This document shows, one piece after another, positions 30,154-39,869 of a stretch of DNA of 58,819 nucleotides; the first letter of the stretch is position 1, and each line of letters starts with the position of its first letter. Position numbers and translations under genes: made by a program. The notes below the pieces were generated by a model. That model ran no database searches and was not told where the DNA came from. It saw only the letters and a program-made list of their open reading frames with translations. Origin of the DNA: Oscillospiraceae bacterium (GTDB taxonomy: Bacteria; Bacillota_A; Clostridia; Oscillospirales; Ruminococcaceae); NCBI GenBank assembly GCA_017829075.1, contig JAGAJA010000072.1, positions 1 through 58,819 on the forward strand. Reading direction: 5' to 3'.

Positions 30154-31962
30154 TTATTCGTCGATAACCTCGCCGTCAACCGGGCCGTTATCCTGAGGCG
30201 CTGCGCCCTCTGCACCGGCAGCCGCGCCGCCCTGTGCCTGATAGATCTTGCCAGCTACCTCGTAGAATGCCTTCTGGAGGTCGTCCTTTGCGGACTTGAT
30301 AGCCTCGATATCAGTACCCTTGAGGGCTTCCTTGAGAGCGTCAAGCTTGGGCTGTACAGCCGCCTTGTCGTCCTCTGTCACCTTGTCGCCGAAATCGGTC
30401 ATTGACTTCTCGATCTGGTAAACCATCTGGTCTGCCTCGTTGCGCGCGTCAACGTCCTCCTTGCGCTTCTTGTCCTCGGCTGCAAACTGCTCAGCTTCCT
30501 TGACAGCCTTGTCGATGTCCTCCTTGCTCATGTTGGTGGAGGCGGTGATGGAGATGTGCTGCTCCTTGCCTGTGCCGAGATCCTTTGCGGTTACGTTTAC
30601 GATACCGTTTGCGTCGATATCAAATGTAACCTCGATCTGCGGGATACCTCTCGGAGCGGGAGCAATGCCGTCCAGACGGAATGTACCGATAGACTTGTTG
30701 TCCTTTGCAAATTCACGCTCGCCCTGAAGTACGTTGATATCAACACTGGGCTGATTGTCGGAGTAGGTGGAGAATATCTGGCTCTTCTTGGTAGGAATGG
30801 TGGTGTTGCGCTCGATCATTCTGGTGCATACGCCGCCGGCGGTTTCGATACCGAGGGACAGAGGAGTTACGTCCAGCAGAAGCAGACCTGTAACCTCCTT
30901 GTTCAGTACGCCGCCCTGAATGGAAGCGCCGATAGCTACGCACTCATCAGGATTGATGCCCTTGAACGGCTCCTTGCCGAGGAAGCTCTTAACTGCGTCC
31001 TGTACGGCAGGAATTCTTGTGGAACCGCCTACCAGAAGGATCTTGTCGATCTCGCTCTTATCAAGACCGGAGTCGGAAATTGCCTGCTTCAACGGGCCCA
31101 TTGTTGCTTCAACAAGGTCTGCTGTCAGCTCGTTGAACTTCGCTCTGGTGAGAGTTACGTTCAGGTGCTTCGGACCGGTCGCGTCCGCGGTGATATAAGG
31201 AATATTTACATTTACAGAGGTGGAGTTGGACAGTGCGATCTTAGCCTTCTCAGCCTCGTCCTTTAATCTCTGCATTGCGAACTTGTCATTGCCGAGGTCG
31301 ATTCCGTCGGACTTCTTGAACTCGCCCTTTAAGAAATCAATAATTCTCTGGTCGAAGTCATCACCGCCGAGGTGGTTGTTACCTGCGGTCGCGAGAACCT
31401 CCTGAACGCCGTCGCCGATCTCAATAACGGATACATCGAAAGTACCGCCGCCGAGGTCGTAAACCACGATCTTCTGCTCCTCTTCCTTATCAATTCCGTA
31501 AGCAAGCGCTGCGGCTGTCGGCTCGTTGATAATTCTGTGAACCTTGAGTCCGGCGATCTGACCAGCGTCCTTGGTAGCCTGACGCTGGCTGTCGGTGAAG
31601 TATGCCGGAACGGTAATTACCGCGTCGGAAACCTTCTTGCCGAGGTAAGCCTCAGCGTCGCCCTTCAGCTTCTGTAAGATCATTGCGGAGATCTCCTGCG
31701 GAGTGTACTTCTTGCCGTCGATCTCTACCTTGTAATCGCTGCCCATGTGGCGCTTGATGGAAATAACGGTCTTTTCAGGATTTGTAACAGCCTGATTCTT
31801 TGCAAGCTGACCTACCAGACGCTCGCCGTCCTTGGTGAACGCTACAACGGACGGAGTGGTTCTTGAACCCTCGGAGTTGGTGATAACCACCGGCTCGCCG
31901 CCCTCGATAACAGATACGCAGGAATTTGTCGTACCTAAGTCAATACCAATAATCTTTCCCAT
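30154..31962 (-). CDS. dnaK: Chaperone DnaK (Hsp70)
   Basis: 602 residues. N-terminal ATPase begins [49 protein letters not shown] and [11 protein letters not shown] are present; the substrate domain starts [14 protein letters not shown]. Like other Gram-positive DnaKs it lacks about 24 residues in the ATPase domain near residue 80, consistent with its short length. GGAGG eight bases before the ATG at 31962 chooses that start over one five codons earlier. Ends with an acidic tail. Confidence 0.98.
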   Translation of the reverse strand: MGKIIGIDLGTTNSCVSVIEGGEPVVITNSEGSRTTPSVVAFTKDGERLVGQLAKNQAVTNPEKTVISIKRHMGSDYKVEIDGKKYTPQEISAMILQKLKGDAEAYLGKKVSDAVITVPAYFTDSQRQATKDAGQIAGLKVHRIINEPTAAALAYGIDKEEEQKIVVYDLGGGTFDVSVIEIGDGVQEVLATAGNNHLGGDDFDQRIIDFLKGEFKKSDGIDLGNDKFAMQRLKDEAEKAKIALSNSTSVNVNIPYITADATGPKHLNVTLTRAKFNELTADLVEATMGPLKQAISDSGLDKSEIDKILLVGGSTRIPAVQDAVKSFLGKEPFKGINPDECVAIGASIQGGVLNKEVTGLLLLDVTPLSLGIETAGGVCTRMIERNTTIPTKKSQIFSTYSDNQPSVDINVLQGEREFAKDNKSIGTFRLDGIAPAPRGIPQIEVTFDIDANGIVNVTAKDLGTGKEQHISITASTNMSKEDIDKAVKEAEQFAAEDKKRKEDVDARNEADQMVYQIEKSMTDFGDKVTEDDKAAVQPKLDALKEALKGTDIEAIKSAKDDLQKAFYEVAGKIYQAQGGAAAGAEGAAPQDNGPVDGEVIDE

Positions 31963-32025
31963 AATGAATTCCTCCATTCTTTTGTCTGCATATTATATGC
32001 GATAAAACCTTAATGATGTATGCGC

Positions 32026-32565
32026 TTAATTTGCTACTGCCACCATTGCAAAACGGATTACCTTGTCATTGATCTTGTATCCCTTTGCAAATGTTTTTGC
32101 GACCTTGCCGCTCTCGACTCCCTCTTCATCAACGCGCTGAACCGCCTGATGAAGCTGGGGATCAAATTCCGCGCCGTCGCTTTCGATCTCGGTCACGCCC
32201 AGCTTTGTGAGAGTTGCCATAAAGCTGTCGTAGATCATCTGAACGCCCTGCTTGTAGTTATCGTCGGTGCATTCCGCTGCCAGCGCTCTTTCGAGATTAT
32301 CCATAACCGGCAGGAACTCCGAAACCACGTTGGAAATTATATCCGCGCGAAGCTCCAGTTTTTCCTTTGCGGTGCGCTTTCTGTGGTTGTCGTATTCAGC
32401 CATTGTCCGGAGAAGCTGATCCTTTACCTGTGCCAGCTCCGCCGCAAGCTTTTCATCTGCGTCCGGCTGTTCTTCAACGACCTCCGCTTCTGCGGCTTCT
32501 GCCGGCTCTGCGGGAGCTTCGGTCTGAGCAGTTTCCTCCAGATTAACGCTATCGCTGTTCTCCAT
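32026..32565 (-). CDS. grpE: Nucleotide exchange factor GrpE
   Basis: Releases ADP from DnaK. About 179 residues: acidic Ala/Glu-rich N-terminus, a long coiled coil (about 45-100, DQLLRTMAEYDNHRKRT), and the C-terminal beta domain (VTKFGVTEIE-like LTKLGVTEIESDGAEFDPQLH). The ATG at 32571 is only two bases from AAGGA, so the ATG two codons later is preferred; either way the gene overlaps the 3' end of hrcA and is coupled to it. Confidence 0.95.
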   Translation of the reverse strand: MENSDSVNLEETAQTEAPAEPAEAAEAEVVEEQPDADEKLAAELAQVKDQLLRTMAEYDNHRKRTAKEKLELRADIISNVVSEFLPVMDNLERALAAECTDDNYKQGVQMIYDSFMATLTKLGVTEIESDGAEFDPQLHQAVQRVDEEGVESGKVAKTFAKGYKINDKVIRFAMVAVAN

Positions 32566-33634
32566 CTCCATTGTCCTTGACCTCGCTTTCTATCTGCGGC
32601 GGCTGAACAGATTCCTCAGACAGCAGCCTTGTTATTTTGTTGCTGAAATATTCGATATAAGGTATTATCCTGCGGTAGTCCAGCCGCATCGGCCCGATGA
32701 CTCCCAGCGTACCCGCCGGCTTTCCGTCCTTATAGTACGTTCCGCTGACAAAGGTTGAATTGCTGATCGCAAAGGTGTCGGTGCTTTCCTCGCCGCCGAA
32801 TTTTATGTTGATCCCCGAAAAAGTGCTGTCCAGCAGAGCCGAAAGCTCGTTTTTGTTTTCGAGGAACTTCATAACGTCCATTACCGGGAACTCCTGACAT
32901 TCCAGAAGGTTTGTTTGTCCCTGAACCTCAACGCTGTCCTGCATGAGGTCGTTTGAAAGCTCATAAACTGCGTCCAGAAGCGGCGAAAGCGTGATCATGT
33001 ACGCTCCCAGAGCCTCGGTGAGCTTGTTGATGTATTCATCGGTCATCTCCGCAAGATTTATGCCCTGAAGATTCTTGCTGACGAAGTTCGTAAAGAACTC
33101 CATCTGCTCATTCGTCAGGTCGAACTCCATGCGGCAGATACGGTTCTTTATCGCGCCGCTGCTGGTTATCATCAGCAGGACATACATACGGCGACCGGTG
33201 GGAATCACGTCCACCTTAGTTATCACCGAGAACTGCGACACATGGTTGGTGGAGAATGTGGCGCATTTTGTGACCTCTGCAAGAGCCGCGGACGCGTTCT
33301 GGATTATCGCTTCCTCCGGAGAACAACTGCTGTCCTCCGCCGCATTCTCAAGCAGCCCGTCGATCTGCTCCATATCCGCCTGATCCAGCGGAACGGGGTT
33401 CATCAGGTTGTCGATGTAGAACCGATATCCCTTGTAGGTGGGAACTCTTCCGGCGGAGGTGTGCGGGTGATCGAGATAACCTTCCTGCTCCAGCGCCGCC
33501 ATTGTATTTCTGATCGTGGCAGAGGACACCTGAATATCCGGCTTTTCGGCAAGCACCTTTGAGCCTACCGGCTCGCCTGTTCTGATATACTCATCGACTA
33601 TCGCCGCAAGTATTTTCATTGCTCTGGTATCCAA
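32549..33634 (-). CDS. hrcA: Heat-inducible repressor HrcA
   Basis: Winged-helix repressor that binds CIRCE and is kept active by GroEL. About 361 residues. DNA-binding N-terminus MKILAAIVDEYIRTGEPVGSK, then VSSATIRNTMAALEQEGYLDHPHTSAGRVPT, a family signature. The annotated-looking GTG at 33643 overlaps its own AAGGAAGG site; TTG at 33634 with proper spacing gives the usual N-terminus. First gene of hrcA-grpE-dnaK-dnaJ and autoregulated through the operator just upstream. Confidence 0.96.
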   Translation of the reverse strand: MDTRAMKILAAIVDEYIRTGEPVGSKVLAEKPDIQVSSATIRNTMAALEQEGYLDHPHTSAGRVPTYKGYRFYIDNLMNPVPLDQADMEQIDGLLENAAEDSSCSPEEAIIQNASAALAEVTKCATFSTNHVSQFSVITKVDVIPTGRRMYVLLMITSSGAIKNRICRMEFDLTNEQMEFFTNFVSKNLQGINLAEMTDEYINKLTEALGAYMITLSPLLDAVYELSNDLMQDSVEVQGQTNLLECQEFPVMDVMKFLENKNELSALLDSTFSGINIKFGGEESTDTFAISNSTFVSGTYYKDGKPAGTLGVIGPMRLDYRRIIPYIEYFSNKITRLLSEESVQPPQIESEVKDNGDGEQR

Positions 33635-33656
33635 GCTGACCACCTTCCTTACGTCT

Positions 33657-33683
33657 TTAGCACTCTGTCCCCTTGAGTGCTAA
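33657..33683. promoter_or_regulatory. CIRCE operator
   Basis: TTAGCACTC (33657-33665), nine-base spacer, GAGTGCTAA (33675-33683): a perfect consensus CIRCE. It lies directly after the -10 of the hrcA promoter, so bound HrcA would block transcription. Confidence 0.97.
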
Positions 33684-33687
33684 ATAT

Positions 33688-33716
33688 AATTTATCATGTT
33701 TTCACGAAAAAGTCAA
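33688..33716 (-). promoter_or_regulatory. Promoter of hrcA-grpE-dnaK-dnaJ
   Basis: Minus strand TTGACT (33711-33716), 17-base spacer, TAAATT (33688-33693), followed within five bases by CIRCE. Confidence 0.8.
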
Positions 33717-33823
33717 GTGTTTTCAGAAAAAAATTTAACAAATCCCAAAGATTTTTTCAACAGCCTTTTGTTGAAAATTGCCAACTAGTCCTTACAAATG
33801 GCTTAACAGCCGCAAATACAGCA

Positions 33824-33851
33824 CACGGCGAACTGTTAAGAGTTCGCCGTG
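33824..33851 (-). terminator. Stem-loop containing the gerAC stop codon
   Basis: CACGGCGAACT (33824-33834) and AGTTCGCCGTG (33841-33851) pair perfectly; the TAA of gerAC falls in the loop. There is no strong T-run, but position and stem strength suggest the end of the germination operon. Confidence 0.6.
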
Positions 33852-34783
33852 GCAGTATGTCTGATCTCCAGAGCAAGCCTTATCATACTGTCCAGCTCCC
33901 CCAGAGCAGCAGTTTTCAGCTCCTCCGGGAGCGCTTCGCCGTTCCTGCGCCGCAGCTTTGCTGAAAGCTTTATTTCTCCTGTATCCAGCCGCTTCACCCG
34001 GACGGAATATGCCTCGCAGCTATGCTCTCTGCCGCCGTGCTCAAAGGTGAGCAGCGCCTTGTCGGAAAGTCCCTCCAGAAGCATCGCTCCGGCGGTTTCC
34101 GCGCTGTCCATCCGTTGTGTCAGCCTGCCGCAGTAAAGATATCTCGAACCGCTCAGCTCCGCAGTTTCTCCCTCCTCGTCCGTGGTCATTCCATAGCCGT
34201 TCCATGCGCTCTGAAACATAGGGATAAGCGTGCTTCTTCCCGCCGCCGCGTCATTCAGCAGATCAATGAGGTAAGCCCTCGGTGAGCTTCCGGAACGGTA
34301 AGCGTTCTCGATCATGCTAACCGGCTTTTCAGCAGAGGTTATCCCCTCGGTGAAGTGCATATCCGTCAGCAGCTCCGGATCCTCAGCGCAGCACACCAGC
34401 ATATTAAGGCTGCACCGCATATCACGGGTAAGGGTTTCCAGCACCGGGGTGAGATCCGCCTGCGCGAAGCCGCCTCCGATTATCAGCAGCTTGTTTTCGC
34501 TCATGTAGATCTCCTTGCCGTCGTTGAGCGAAATATTGTCCACCGCCTGCGCAAAGGTCTTTCCGCTGCCGCTGACCTTGATAACATTCTCTCCGGAAGC
34601 GTCAATCCCCTCGCTGCTGCTACCGCCGGAGCTGAAAAGCAGCGCGCTTACGGTGTACTCGCCGTTATCCCAGTCCACCGCAGCCGCTTGGATTATCGCA
34701 CGGTCGCCAAGCTCCGTCGCTGCGCAGCCGCTTAAAAGCGTCATGCCCGCCGCTGCAAGTATTGCAGTAATCAGCCTTTTCAT
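33836..34783 (-). CDS. gerAC: Spore germination lipoprotein, Ger(x)C family
   Basis: 315 residues. Signal peptide with lipobox LSGC (Cys20), then GDRAIIQAAAVDWDNGEYTVSAL, the family N-terminal domain. C subunit of the GerA-type nutrient receptor in the spore inner membrane. Slightly shorter than the usual 370-400 residues. Overlaps gerAB by four bases. Last gene of the operon. Confidence 0.9.
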   Translation of the reverse strand: MKRLITAILAAAGMTLLSGCAATELGDRAIIQAAAVDWDNGEYTVSALLFSSGGSSSEGIDASGENVIKVSGSGKTFAQAVDNISLNDGKEIYMSENKLLIIGGGFAQADLTPVLETLTRDMRCSLNMLVCCAEDPELLTDMHFTEGITSAEKPVSMIENAYRSGSSPRAYLIDLLNDAAAGRSTLIPMFQSAWNGYGMTTDEEGETAELSGSRYLYCGRLTQRMDSAETAGAMLLEGLSDKALLTFEHGGREHSCEAYSVRVKRLDTGEIKLSAKLRRRNGEALPEELKTAALGELDSMIRLALEIRHTATANS

Positions 34784-35769
34784 GCGCGGCTCTCCTTTCC
34801 CTGCTGGGCTTCGGTATTATGCCGGGTTCCTGCGTTTCCAGAGTTTCCAGAGTTTTCAGCGTTTCCGGCGTTTTCGGCGCATTTTGCGCATTCCCCGACT
34901 ATGGAGATCCCTGCAAATATCATCATTCCTATGCGGAACGCTGCGCACAGCGCCCACACCGCGCAGGAAACTCCGTCCAGCCTTTTGAACAGGATTATAT
35001 CCGACAGCGAAGCCGCAGCGGCGATCGGATAATCCGTCATGCTGTAATACTCTCCCAAAGTTACGCCGAAAAATACGCAGAACAACGCTCCCAAGACAGC
35101 AGCGGTCAGCGCGTACAGCAGCACCGCCTTTCCGGAACGGGTCTTTGCGGCGTTTTTTCCATCAGTTCTGATATATGGCAGCAGCGCCGCAAACACCAGA
35201 TATTCCCCGCTGCGGATAAGCCGCTCCGCTCCGTCTGATATAAACAGCCCGGTGCTCCACTCCGGCAGCTCCCGCGTGAAATCCATATACGGTATATCCG
35301 CGATGATCACCAGCAGCGTTATCACTCCCGCCGCGATCATGAACAGAACTCCAGCCCGCGCCAGAGCCTCGCAGCCCTTTGCCGCTGCATACGCCCCGAA
35401 TCCCGCCAGAAACAGCGCGATTATCAGAGATGACATCTGGGTCAGAAGATTTCTCTGCACGAACTCCGCAGTGTAGATGATCGTGCGTATCACAAACAGC
35501 ACGAGCAGAAGCGCAGCGCCTATCGCCGAAGCCCAGCCCCAGAACCTGTTTTTCCTCCAGATAGCCGCATAGAACGATCTGCCTTTAAACGAATAAATTA
35601 TCACCGGCAGCGCGATCAGAAACCTTATAATCTCCGCAGTCAGCACTCCCGCAAGCCCCATTCCGCCAAAGCCCGCGGTGGAGGGATACACCATTTCCGC
35701 AGTTATCCTCATCAGCAGCAGAATGCAGAAAAGCTGAGCCGCGCTGATCTTGTGTGAATTATCCTGCAT
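34780..35769 (-). CDS. gerAB: Spore germination permease, GerAB family
   Basis: 329 residues with about ten hydrophobic helices, APC-type transporter fold as in GerAB/GerKB. Likely germinant-sensing subunit. Begins KISAAQLFCILLLMRITAEMV, typical of the family. A low-complexity Asn/Ser/Gly tail (AGNAENSGNSGNAG) ends the protein, unusual for the family. Ten bases after gerAA, overlapping gerAC. Confidence 0.9.
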   Translation of the reverse strand: MQDNSHKISAAQLFCILLLMRITAEMVYPSTAGFGGMGLAGVLTAEIIRFLIALPVIIYSFKGRSFYAAIWRKNRFWGWASAIGAALLLVLFVIRTIIYTAEFVQRNLLTQMSSLIIALFLAGFGAYAAAKGCEALARAGVLFMIAAGVITLLVIIADIPYMDFTRELPEWSTGLFISDGAERLIRSGEYLVFAALLPYIRTDGKNAAKTRSGKAVLLYALTAAVLGALFCVFFGVTLGEYYSMTDYPIAAAASLSDIILFKRLDGVSCAVWALCAAFRIGMMIFAGISIVGECAKCAENAGNAENSGNSGNAGTRHNTEAQQGKESRA

Positions 35770-35778
35770 AGCTCCCCC

Positions 35779-37272
35779 TTAGTCCGCGTGGATATTGCTG
35801 CCGTTCAGTCCCTGAATAGTGACATCGCCCTTTTGCAGCCTCCGCCAGCCTGCTCTCACCAGCATATCTCTTGAGCTGCGGGGCGAGAAAGGCGAAAACG
35901 GCGCCATATACGGCACTCCGTAGGTGTTGAGCGAGCACATTTTGATGATAATTACCCCGGCGGCAAGCAGCAGCCCGAACAGCCCGAAAATACCTCCGGC
36001 TAGAATATAGATAAACCGCAGCACCACGGTTCTCTCATACAAAGCCGGAACGACAAAGCTGCAAAGACCGCTCAGCGCAACGATAAGCACCATCGGCGCT
36101 CCCACAAGCCCTGCATTCACAGTGATATCTCCGATGACGATACCGCCGACAACACCGATCGCGTGTCCGATAGGGCGCGGCAGCCGTATCCCAGCCTCAC
36201 GGAGTATCTCATACATGAAGTGTATCAGCAGACATTCCGCCATAAGCGAATATGGCGCGGTCTGCTCGGCTGCGGCAAGGTTCAGTATCAACGACGAGGG
36301 CAGCATCTCCGGATTATAGGAGGCTACCGCAACATACGCTCCCGGCAGGAACAGCGTGATTAAATAAGCTGCAAGCCGCACCAGCCGGATAAACGCCGCA
36401 TAAAACGGCTTCTGGGTGTAGTCGTCCAGCGTCTGGAAATTCTCGATAAAGAGATAAGGAACAGTCAGCGCGAACGGAGTTCCGTCCACCAGAATTCCCA
36501 CCCTGCCCTCATACAGCTTCGCGGCAAAGCTGTCCGGTCGCTCGCAGGTGCCGCATTCCGAGAAGAACCACCCGCCTTTTCCCTCAAAGAATGGCTGGAG
36601 ATAGCCGCTTTCAAGAATTGTATTGAGCTTCACGCTTTTGAGCCGTTTTTTCACGTCCTCCAGCAGCTTGGGCGATACCTTGTCGCTGAGATAGCACAGG
36701 CATATATCAGTGTTGCTTCGTTCCCCGATTACCAGCATCTCAAACACCAGCGTGGGGGATTTTATCCGGCGGCGGATAAGAGCCATGTTCTTGCGGATAA
36801 CCTCCACAAAGCCCTCTCTGCTGCCCCGGACGTTAAGTTCACCGGAGGGCTCGTCAACTCCCCTCGCGGCGTAGCCTTGTATTCCGACAGCGATACCACG
36901 GGCGCAGCCCTCTACAAGGATTATCGCAAATCCGCTCTGCATTTTAAGCGTAAGGTCGCCGATATTGTTTATTTCAAGCTGCTCCGCCGCAATGAGATAA
37001 TCCTTGAAAAGCCGCTCCATTATCTCCTCCGGCGGCAGCTTTTCGGAATTACCCACATCATTCAGCTTTTCATAGACAAGCTGCGCCAGCGTGTCGGTGC
37101 TCGCCATTCCCTCGCAGGTTATCACAGCGATATCGCTGCCGCACAGCGATCCGGTCTTTATTATCACGTCGCTCGACCCGCCGGTTATCGCTTTTAGATG
37201 ATCGAGGTTCTTTTTAAGCGACTTCTCCAGCGGAAGCTCAGGTGGTATCGCGGTATAAACATTTTCTGACAT
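35779..37272 (-). CDS. gerAA: Spore germination protein, GerAA family
   Basis: 497 residues: a soluble N-terminal half (DVIIKTGSLCGSDIAVI, PSGELNVRGSREGFVE with its ligand-site pattern, ESGYLQPF) and four or five membrane helices. The motif RGSREGFVE and VGILVDGTPFALTVPYLFIENFQT are family hallmarks. A subunit of the GerA receptor, which recent work on relatives describes as a nutrient-gated ion channel. GGTGAT seven bases before the ATG at 37272 is better than the site before the ATG at 37293. Expression in the forespore is expected, but I could not recognise a sigma-G promoter. Confidence 0.93.
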   Translation of the reverse strand: MSENVYTAIPPELPLEKSLKKNLDHLKAITGGSSDVIIKTGSLCGSDIAVITCEGMASTDTLAQLVYEKLNDVGNSEKLPPEEIMERLFKDYLIAAEQLEINNIGDLTLKMQSGFAIILVEGCARGIAVGIQGYAARGVDEPSGELNVRGSREGFVEVIRKNMALIRRRIKSPTLVFEMLVIGERSNTDICLCYLSDKVSPKLLEDVKKRLKSVKLNTILESGYLQPFFEGKGGWFFSECGTCERPDSFAAKLYEGRVGILVDGTPFALTVPYLFIENFQTLDDYTQKPFYAAFIRLVRLAAYLITLFLPGAYVAVASYNPEMLPSSLILNLAAAEQTAPYSLMAECLLIHFMYEILREAGIRLPRPIGHAIGVVGGIVIGDITVNAGLVGAPMVLIVALSGLCSFVVPALYERTVVLRFIYILAGGIFGLFGLLLAAGVIIIKMCSLNTYGVPYMAPFSPFSPRSSRDMLVRAGWRRLQKGDVTIQGLNGSNIHAD

Positions 37273-37327
37273 ATTGTGTATCACCCTCTGCATCAGTAAT
37301 TTTCCACGATATTTTCTCCTGATATGG

Positions 37328-37356
37328 TTGAATTATTCAGAGAATTATGGTACAAT
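37328..37356 (+). promoter_or_regulatory. Promoter of the acetyltransferase-HD-lipase operon
   Basis: TTGAAT (37328-37333), 17 bases, TACAAT (37351-37356) with TGG directly before it (extended -10). The start codon follows 25 bases later. Confidence 0.72.
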
Positions 37357-37380
37357 ATTCATCGGACTGGGGGAATTATA

Positions 37381-37890
37381 ATGAATCTGAGGACAGCCAG
37401 CGCATCAGACCTGCCGAAGCTGCGGGAGATCTACGCTGAAATAGTAATAGAAATGCTGAAAAACGGCGTTGACCTGTGGAATGAGCATTATCCATATGAA
37501 TGGTTCCCGGAAGATATTGCCGCAGAAAGGCTTTGGCTGCTCTGCGATGAGGGAAAAATCGCGGCGGCGTTCGCACTGGACAGCTTTACTGATACAGGCG
37601 ATGTAACGTGGCAGCAGCCGGACAGCCCCGCAATGGTGCTTATGCGGCTGGGTGTAGATCCGGCATATCAGCACATGGGACTGGGAGCGCGCTGCGTGGA
37701 GCTTGCGAAAAACATGGCAAGGGAGCGCGGCTGCAAATATCTGCGGCTGTTCGTGGTGGACTGCAACAAGCCTGCAGAGCAGTTCTACATTAAATGCGGC
37801 TTTGTCCGGGGACAGGGAGAGCATACCGAGGTTATTCCCGGTCTTGCCCCGGAGGGACTTACGGAATACGGCTATGAAATAGGAGTGTGA
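37381..37890 (+). CDS. GNAT family N-acetyltransferase
   Basis: 169 residues. N-terminal LRTASASDLPKLREIYAEIV, acetyl-CoA region LMRLGVDPAYQHMGLGARCVELAKN (Q/R-x-x-G-x-G/A loop) and FYIKCGFVRG at the end. Substrate unknown. The frame opens earlier, but GGGGGA six bases before the ATG at 37381 sets the start. First of three + strand genes. Confidence 0.9.
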   Translation: MNLRTASASDLPKLREIYAEIVIEMLKNGVDLWNEHYPYEWFPEDIAAERLWLLCDEGKIAAAFALDSFTDTGDVTWQQPDSPAMVLMRLGVDPAYQHMGLGARCVELAKNMARERGCKYLRLFVVDCNKPAEQFYIKCGFVRGQGEHTEVIPGLAPEGLTEYGYEIGV

Positions 37891-37896
37891 CTTATT

Positions 37897-38391
37897 ATGA
37901 TACAAAAGCTTACTGAAAAAATGATCGGATATTTTTCCGGCGACCCGAAAAGAATACAGCACTTTATCAAGGTGCATTCCTTTGCGCGGTATATCGGACT
38001 GCGGGAGTTTCTGCCGGAGCATGAGCAGTTCCTGCTGGAATGCGCCGCGCTGGTTCACGATATCGGAATAAAGCCCGCGGAGGAGCAGTACGGCGAATGC
38101 GGCGGAAAGCTTCAGGAAAAGCTCGGCCCCGCCGAAGCTGAAAAGCTGCTGACGGAGCTTGAATTCACACCGCAGGACATCGAGCGCATATGCTATATGA
38201 TCGCTCATCACCACACCTACGACAGTATAAACGGCAGGGATCTTCAGATACTTATTGAGGCGGATTTTATAGTAAATCTTTACGAGGACGGAGCTTCCAT
38301 TGACGCGGTAAAAACCGCGTACAGCAGGATCTTCCGCACCGAAAGCGGAAAGCGGCTGCTGCGCACCGTATGGAATTTCACGGAGAACTGA
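37897..38391 (+). CDS. HD-domain phosphohydrolase
   Basis: 164 residues with a compact HD fold: first His in HFIKVHSFARYIG, the HD pair in ALVHDIGIKPAE, then HHHTYDSINGRDLQILIEADFIVN with later metal ligands. Likely a nucleotide or phosphate-ester hydrolase of the YqeK/YedJ kind; no specific substrate can be named. Six bases after the acetyltransferase and one base before the lipase gene. Confidence 0.88.
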   Translation: MIQKLTEKMIGYFSGDPKRIQHFIKVHSFARYIGLREFLPEHEQFLLECAALVHDIGIKPAEEQYGECGGKLQEKLGPAEAEKLLTELEFTPQDIERICYMIAHHHTYDSINGRDLQILIEADFIVNLYEDGASIDAVKTAYSRIFRTESGKRLLRTVWNFTEN

Positions 38392-38392
38392 A

Positions 38393-39829
38393 ATGAGATT
38401 TATTGCCGGGCTTATCGCCCTTGTTGAGAACGTTGAGCGGCTTGCGGCTTTCATCGCGGATAAGGTTCGTCAGAAGCTTGGGCGGCATACCGACGCTGTG
38501 GTGCGGATCGCTCATTATCTTCTTATCGTCGCCGGAAACGTGAGTCCGCTCCTGTTTTATTTCACAGGTACTCCGCTGTGGCTGCAAATCATCTTCCTCA
38601 CTATGTATCTGATCTATATAGTGATATACAGCTTCTACCCGTCGCTGCGGAAATATCCCACATTCCGGCTGCGTATGCTGGGTGACGGCTCAGAGCATAT
38701 TCTGGCGTTCTTCGTGACCGGAATTGCCTGCCTTATCATCGGCGGACTGACGCTCTGGGCAGTGCTTGCGGGAACGCTCCCGCCGGAGCCGGCAATCACC
38801 GCTGGGATAGTTCTCTACCTCGCCGAGCTTGTGATATTCTGGAACGGGATCATTCGTGTGTACTGCACCTCGGTAAGTCTGGGGATAAAATACCGCGCAT
38901 GGGGTATTGCAATGGGAATGATAACTCCCGCGAACCTCGTGGTGCTCAGCCTGATTTACAGAAAAGTCCGCAGGGAATGCGACTTTGAAACCGAGAAAGC
39001 TCTGCTTGACCAGAGCCGCCGGGACGATCAGCTATGCCGCACGAAATACCCTGTCCTGCTGGTACACGGAGTGTTTTTCCGGGACAGCCGCCTGCTGAAT
39101 TACTGGGGAAGAATTCCTGCGGAGCTTGAAGCAAACGGCGCCCAGATATTCTACGGAGAGCAGCAGTCTGCCGCGTCAATTGAAAGCAGCGCAAAGGAAC
39201 TCGCTGAGCGCATTGAAACGCTGGTACAAAAAACCGGCTGCGAAAAGGTGAACATCATCGCCCATTCAAAGGGCGGTCTTGACGCACGGTATGCGATATC
39301 AAAGCTCGGTTCGGACAAATACACCGCGTCCCTTACCACGATAAACACTCCGCACCACGGCTGCCTGTTTGCGGAATATCTGCTGAACAATGCGCCGGAT
39401 AATTTCGTCAAGACCATTGAGAACATCTACAACTCCGCATTCAAAAGGCTTGGCGACCCCGAACCGGATTTCATTGCGGCGGTGAAAGACCTCACGAACA
39501 GCCGCTGCGAGCAGTTCAATGAGGAAGTTCCCGATATTCCGGGAATTCTTTATCAAAGCGTAGGCTCCCACGCGAGATGCTCAAAAAGCGGACGTTTCCC
39601 TCTCAATCTCTCATATCCCCTCGTCAAGAAATACGACGGTGACAACGACGGACTTGTGGCGCTCACCTCCGCGCCGTGGGGCGAGAGCTTCACGGTGCTT
39701 CACCCGGATGGAAAGCGCGGGATAACCCACGCGGACGTTATAGACCTGAACCGCGAGAACATACCCGGCTTTGACGTGCGGGAATTCTACGTCCAGCTTG
39801 TGAACGGACTGAAAAAACGAGGGCTGTGA
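38393..39829 (+). CDS. Membrane-anchored alpha/beta hydrolase (lipase/esterase)
   Basis: 478 residues. Residues 1-190 hold about four hydrophobic helices; the rest is an alpha/beta hydrolase with oxyanion segment VLLVHGVFFRDS, nucleophile elbow IIAHSKGG (Ser in HSKGG), INTPHHGC and a late Asp in YDGDNDGLV with His near THADV. Resembles bacterial triacylglycerol lipases or PGAP1-like esterases. Last gene of its operon, ended by a strong bidirectional terminator shared with hsdS. Confidence 0.88.
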   Translation: MRFIAGLIALVENVERLAAFIADKVRQKLGRHTDAVVRIAHYLLIVAGNVSPLLFYFTGTPLWLQIIFLTMYLIYIVIYSFYPSLRKYPTFRLRMLGDGSEHILAFFVTGIACLIIGGLTLWAVLAGTLPPEPAITAGIVLYLAELVIFWNGIIRVYCTSVSLGIKYRAWGIAMGMITPANLVVLSLIYRKVRRECDFETEKALLDQSRRDDQLCRTKYPVLLVHGVFFRDSRLLNYWGRIPAELEANGAQIFYGEQQSAASIESSAKELAERIETLVQKTGCEKVNIIAHSKGGLDARYAISKLGSDKYTASLTTINTPHHGCLFAEYLLNNAPDNFVKTIENIYNSAFKRLGDPEPDFIAAVKDLTNSRCEQFNEEVPDIPGILYQSVGSHARCSKSGRFPLNLSYPLVKKYDGDNDGLVALTSAPWGESFTVLHPDGKRGITHADVIDLNRENIPGFDVREFYVQLVNGLKKRGL

Positions 39830-39833
39830 ATAC

Positions 39834-39869
39834 AAAAGACCGCCGGAAAGAAATATCCGGCGGTCTTTT
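39834..39869. terminator. Bidirectional terminator between lipase and hsdS
   Basis: AAAAGACCGCCGGA and TCCGGCGGTCTTTT, a perfect 14-bp stem with an 8-nt loop and A/T runs at both feet. The hsdS stop codon overlaps its right edge. Confidence 0.93.

Noticed and set aside
37273..37380. Sigma-G promoter for gerAA
   Set aside because: TGAATA and CATATCA words occur but not at acceptable spacing.
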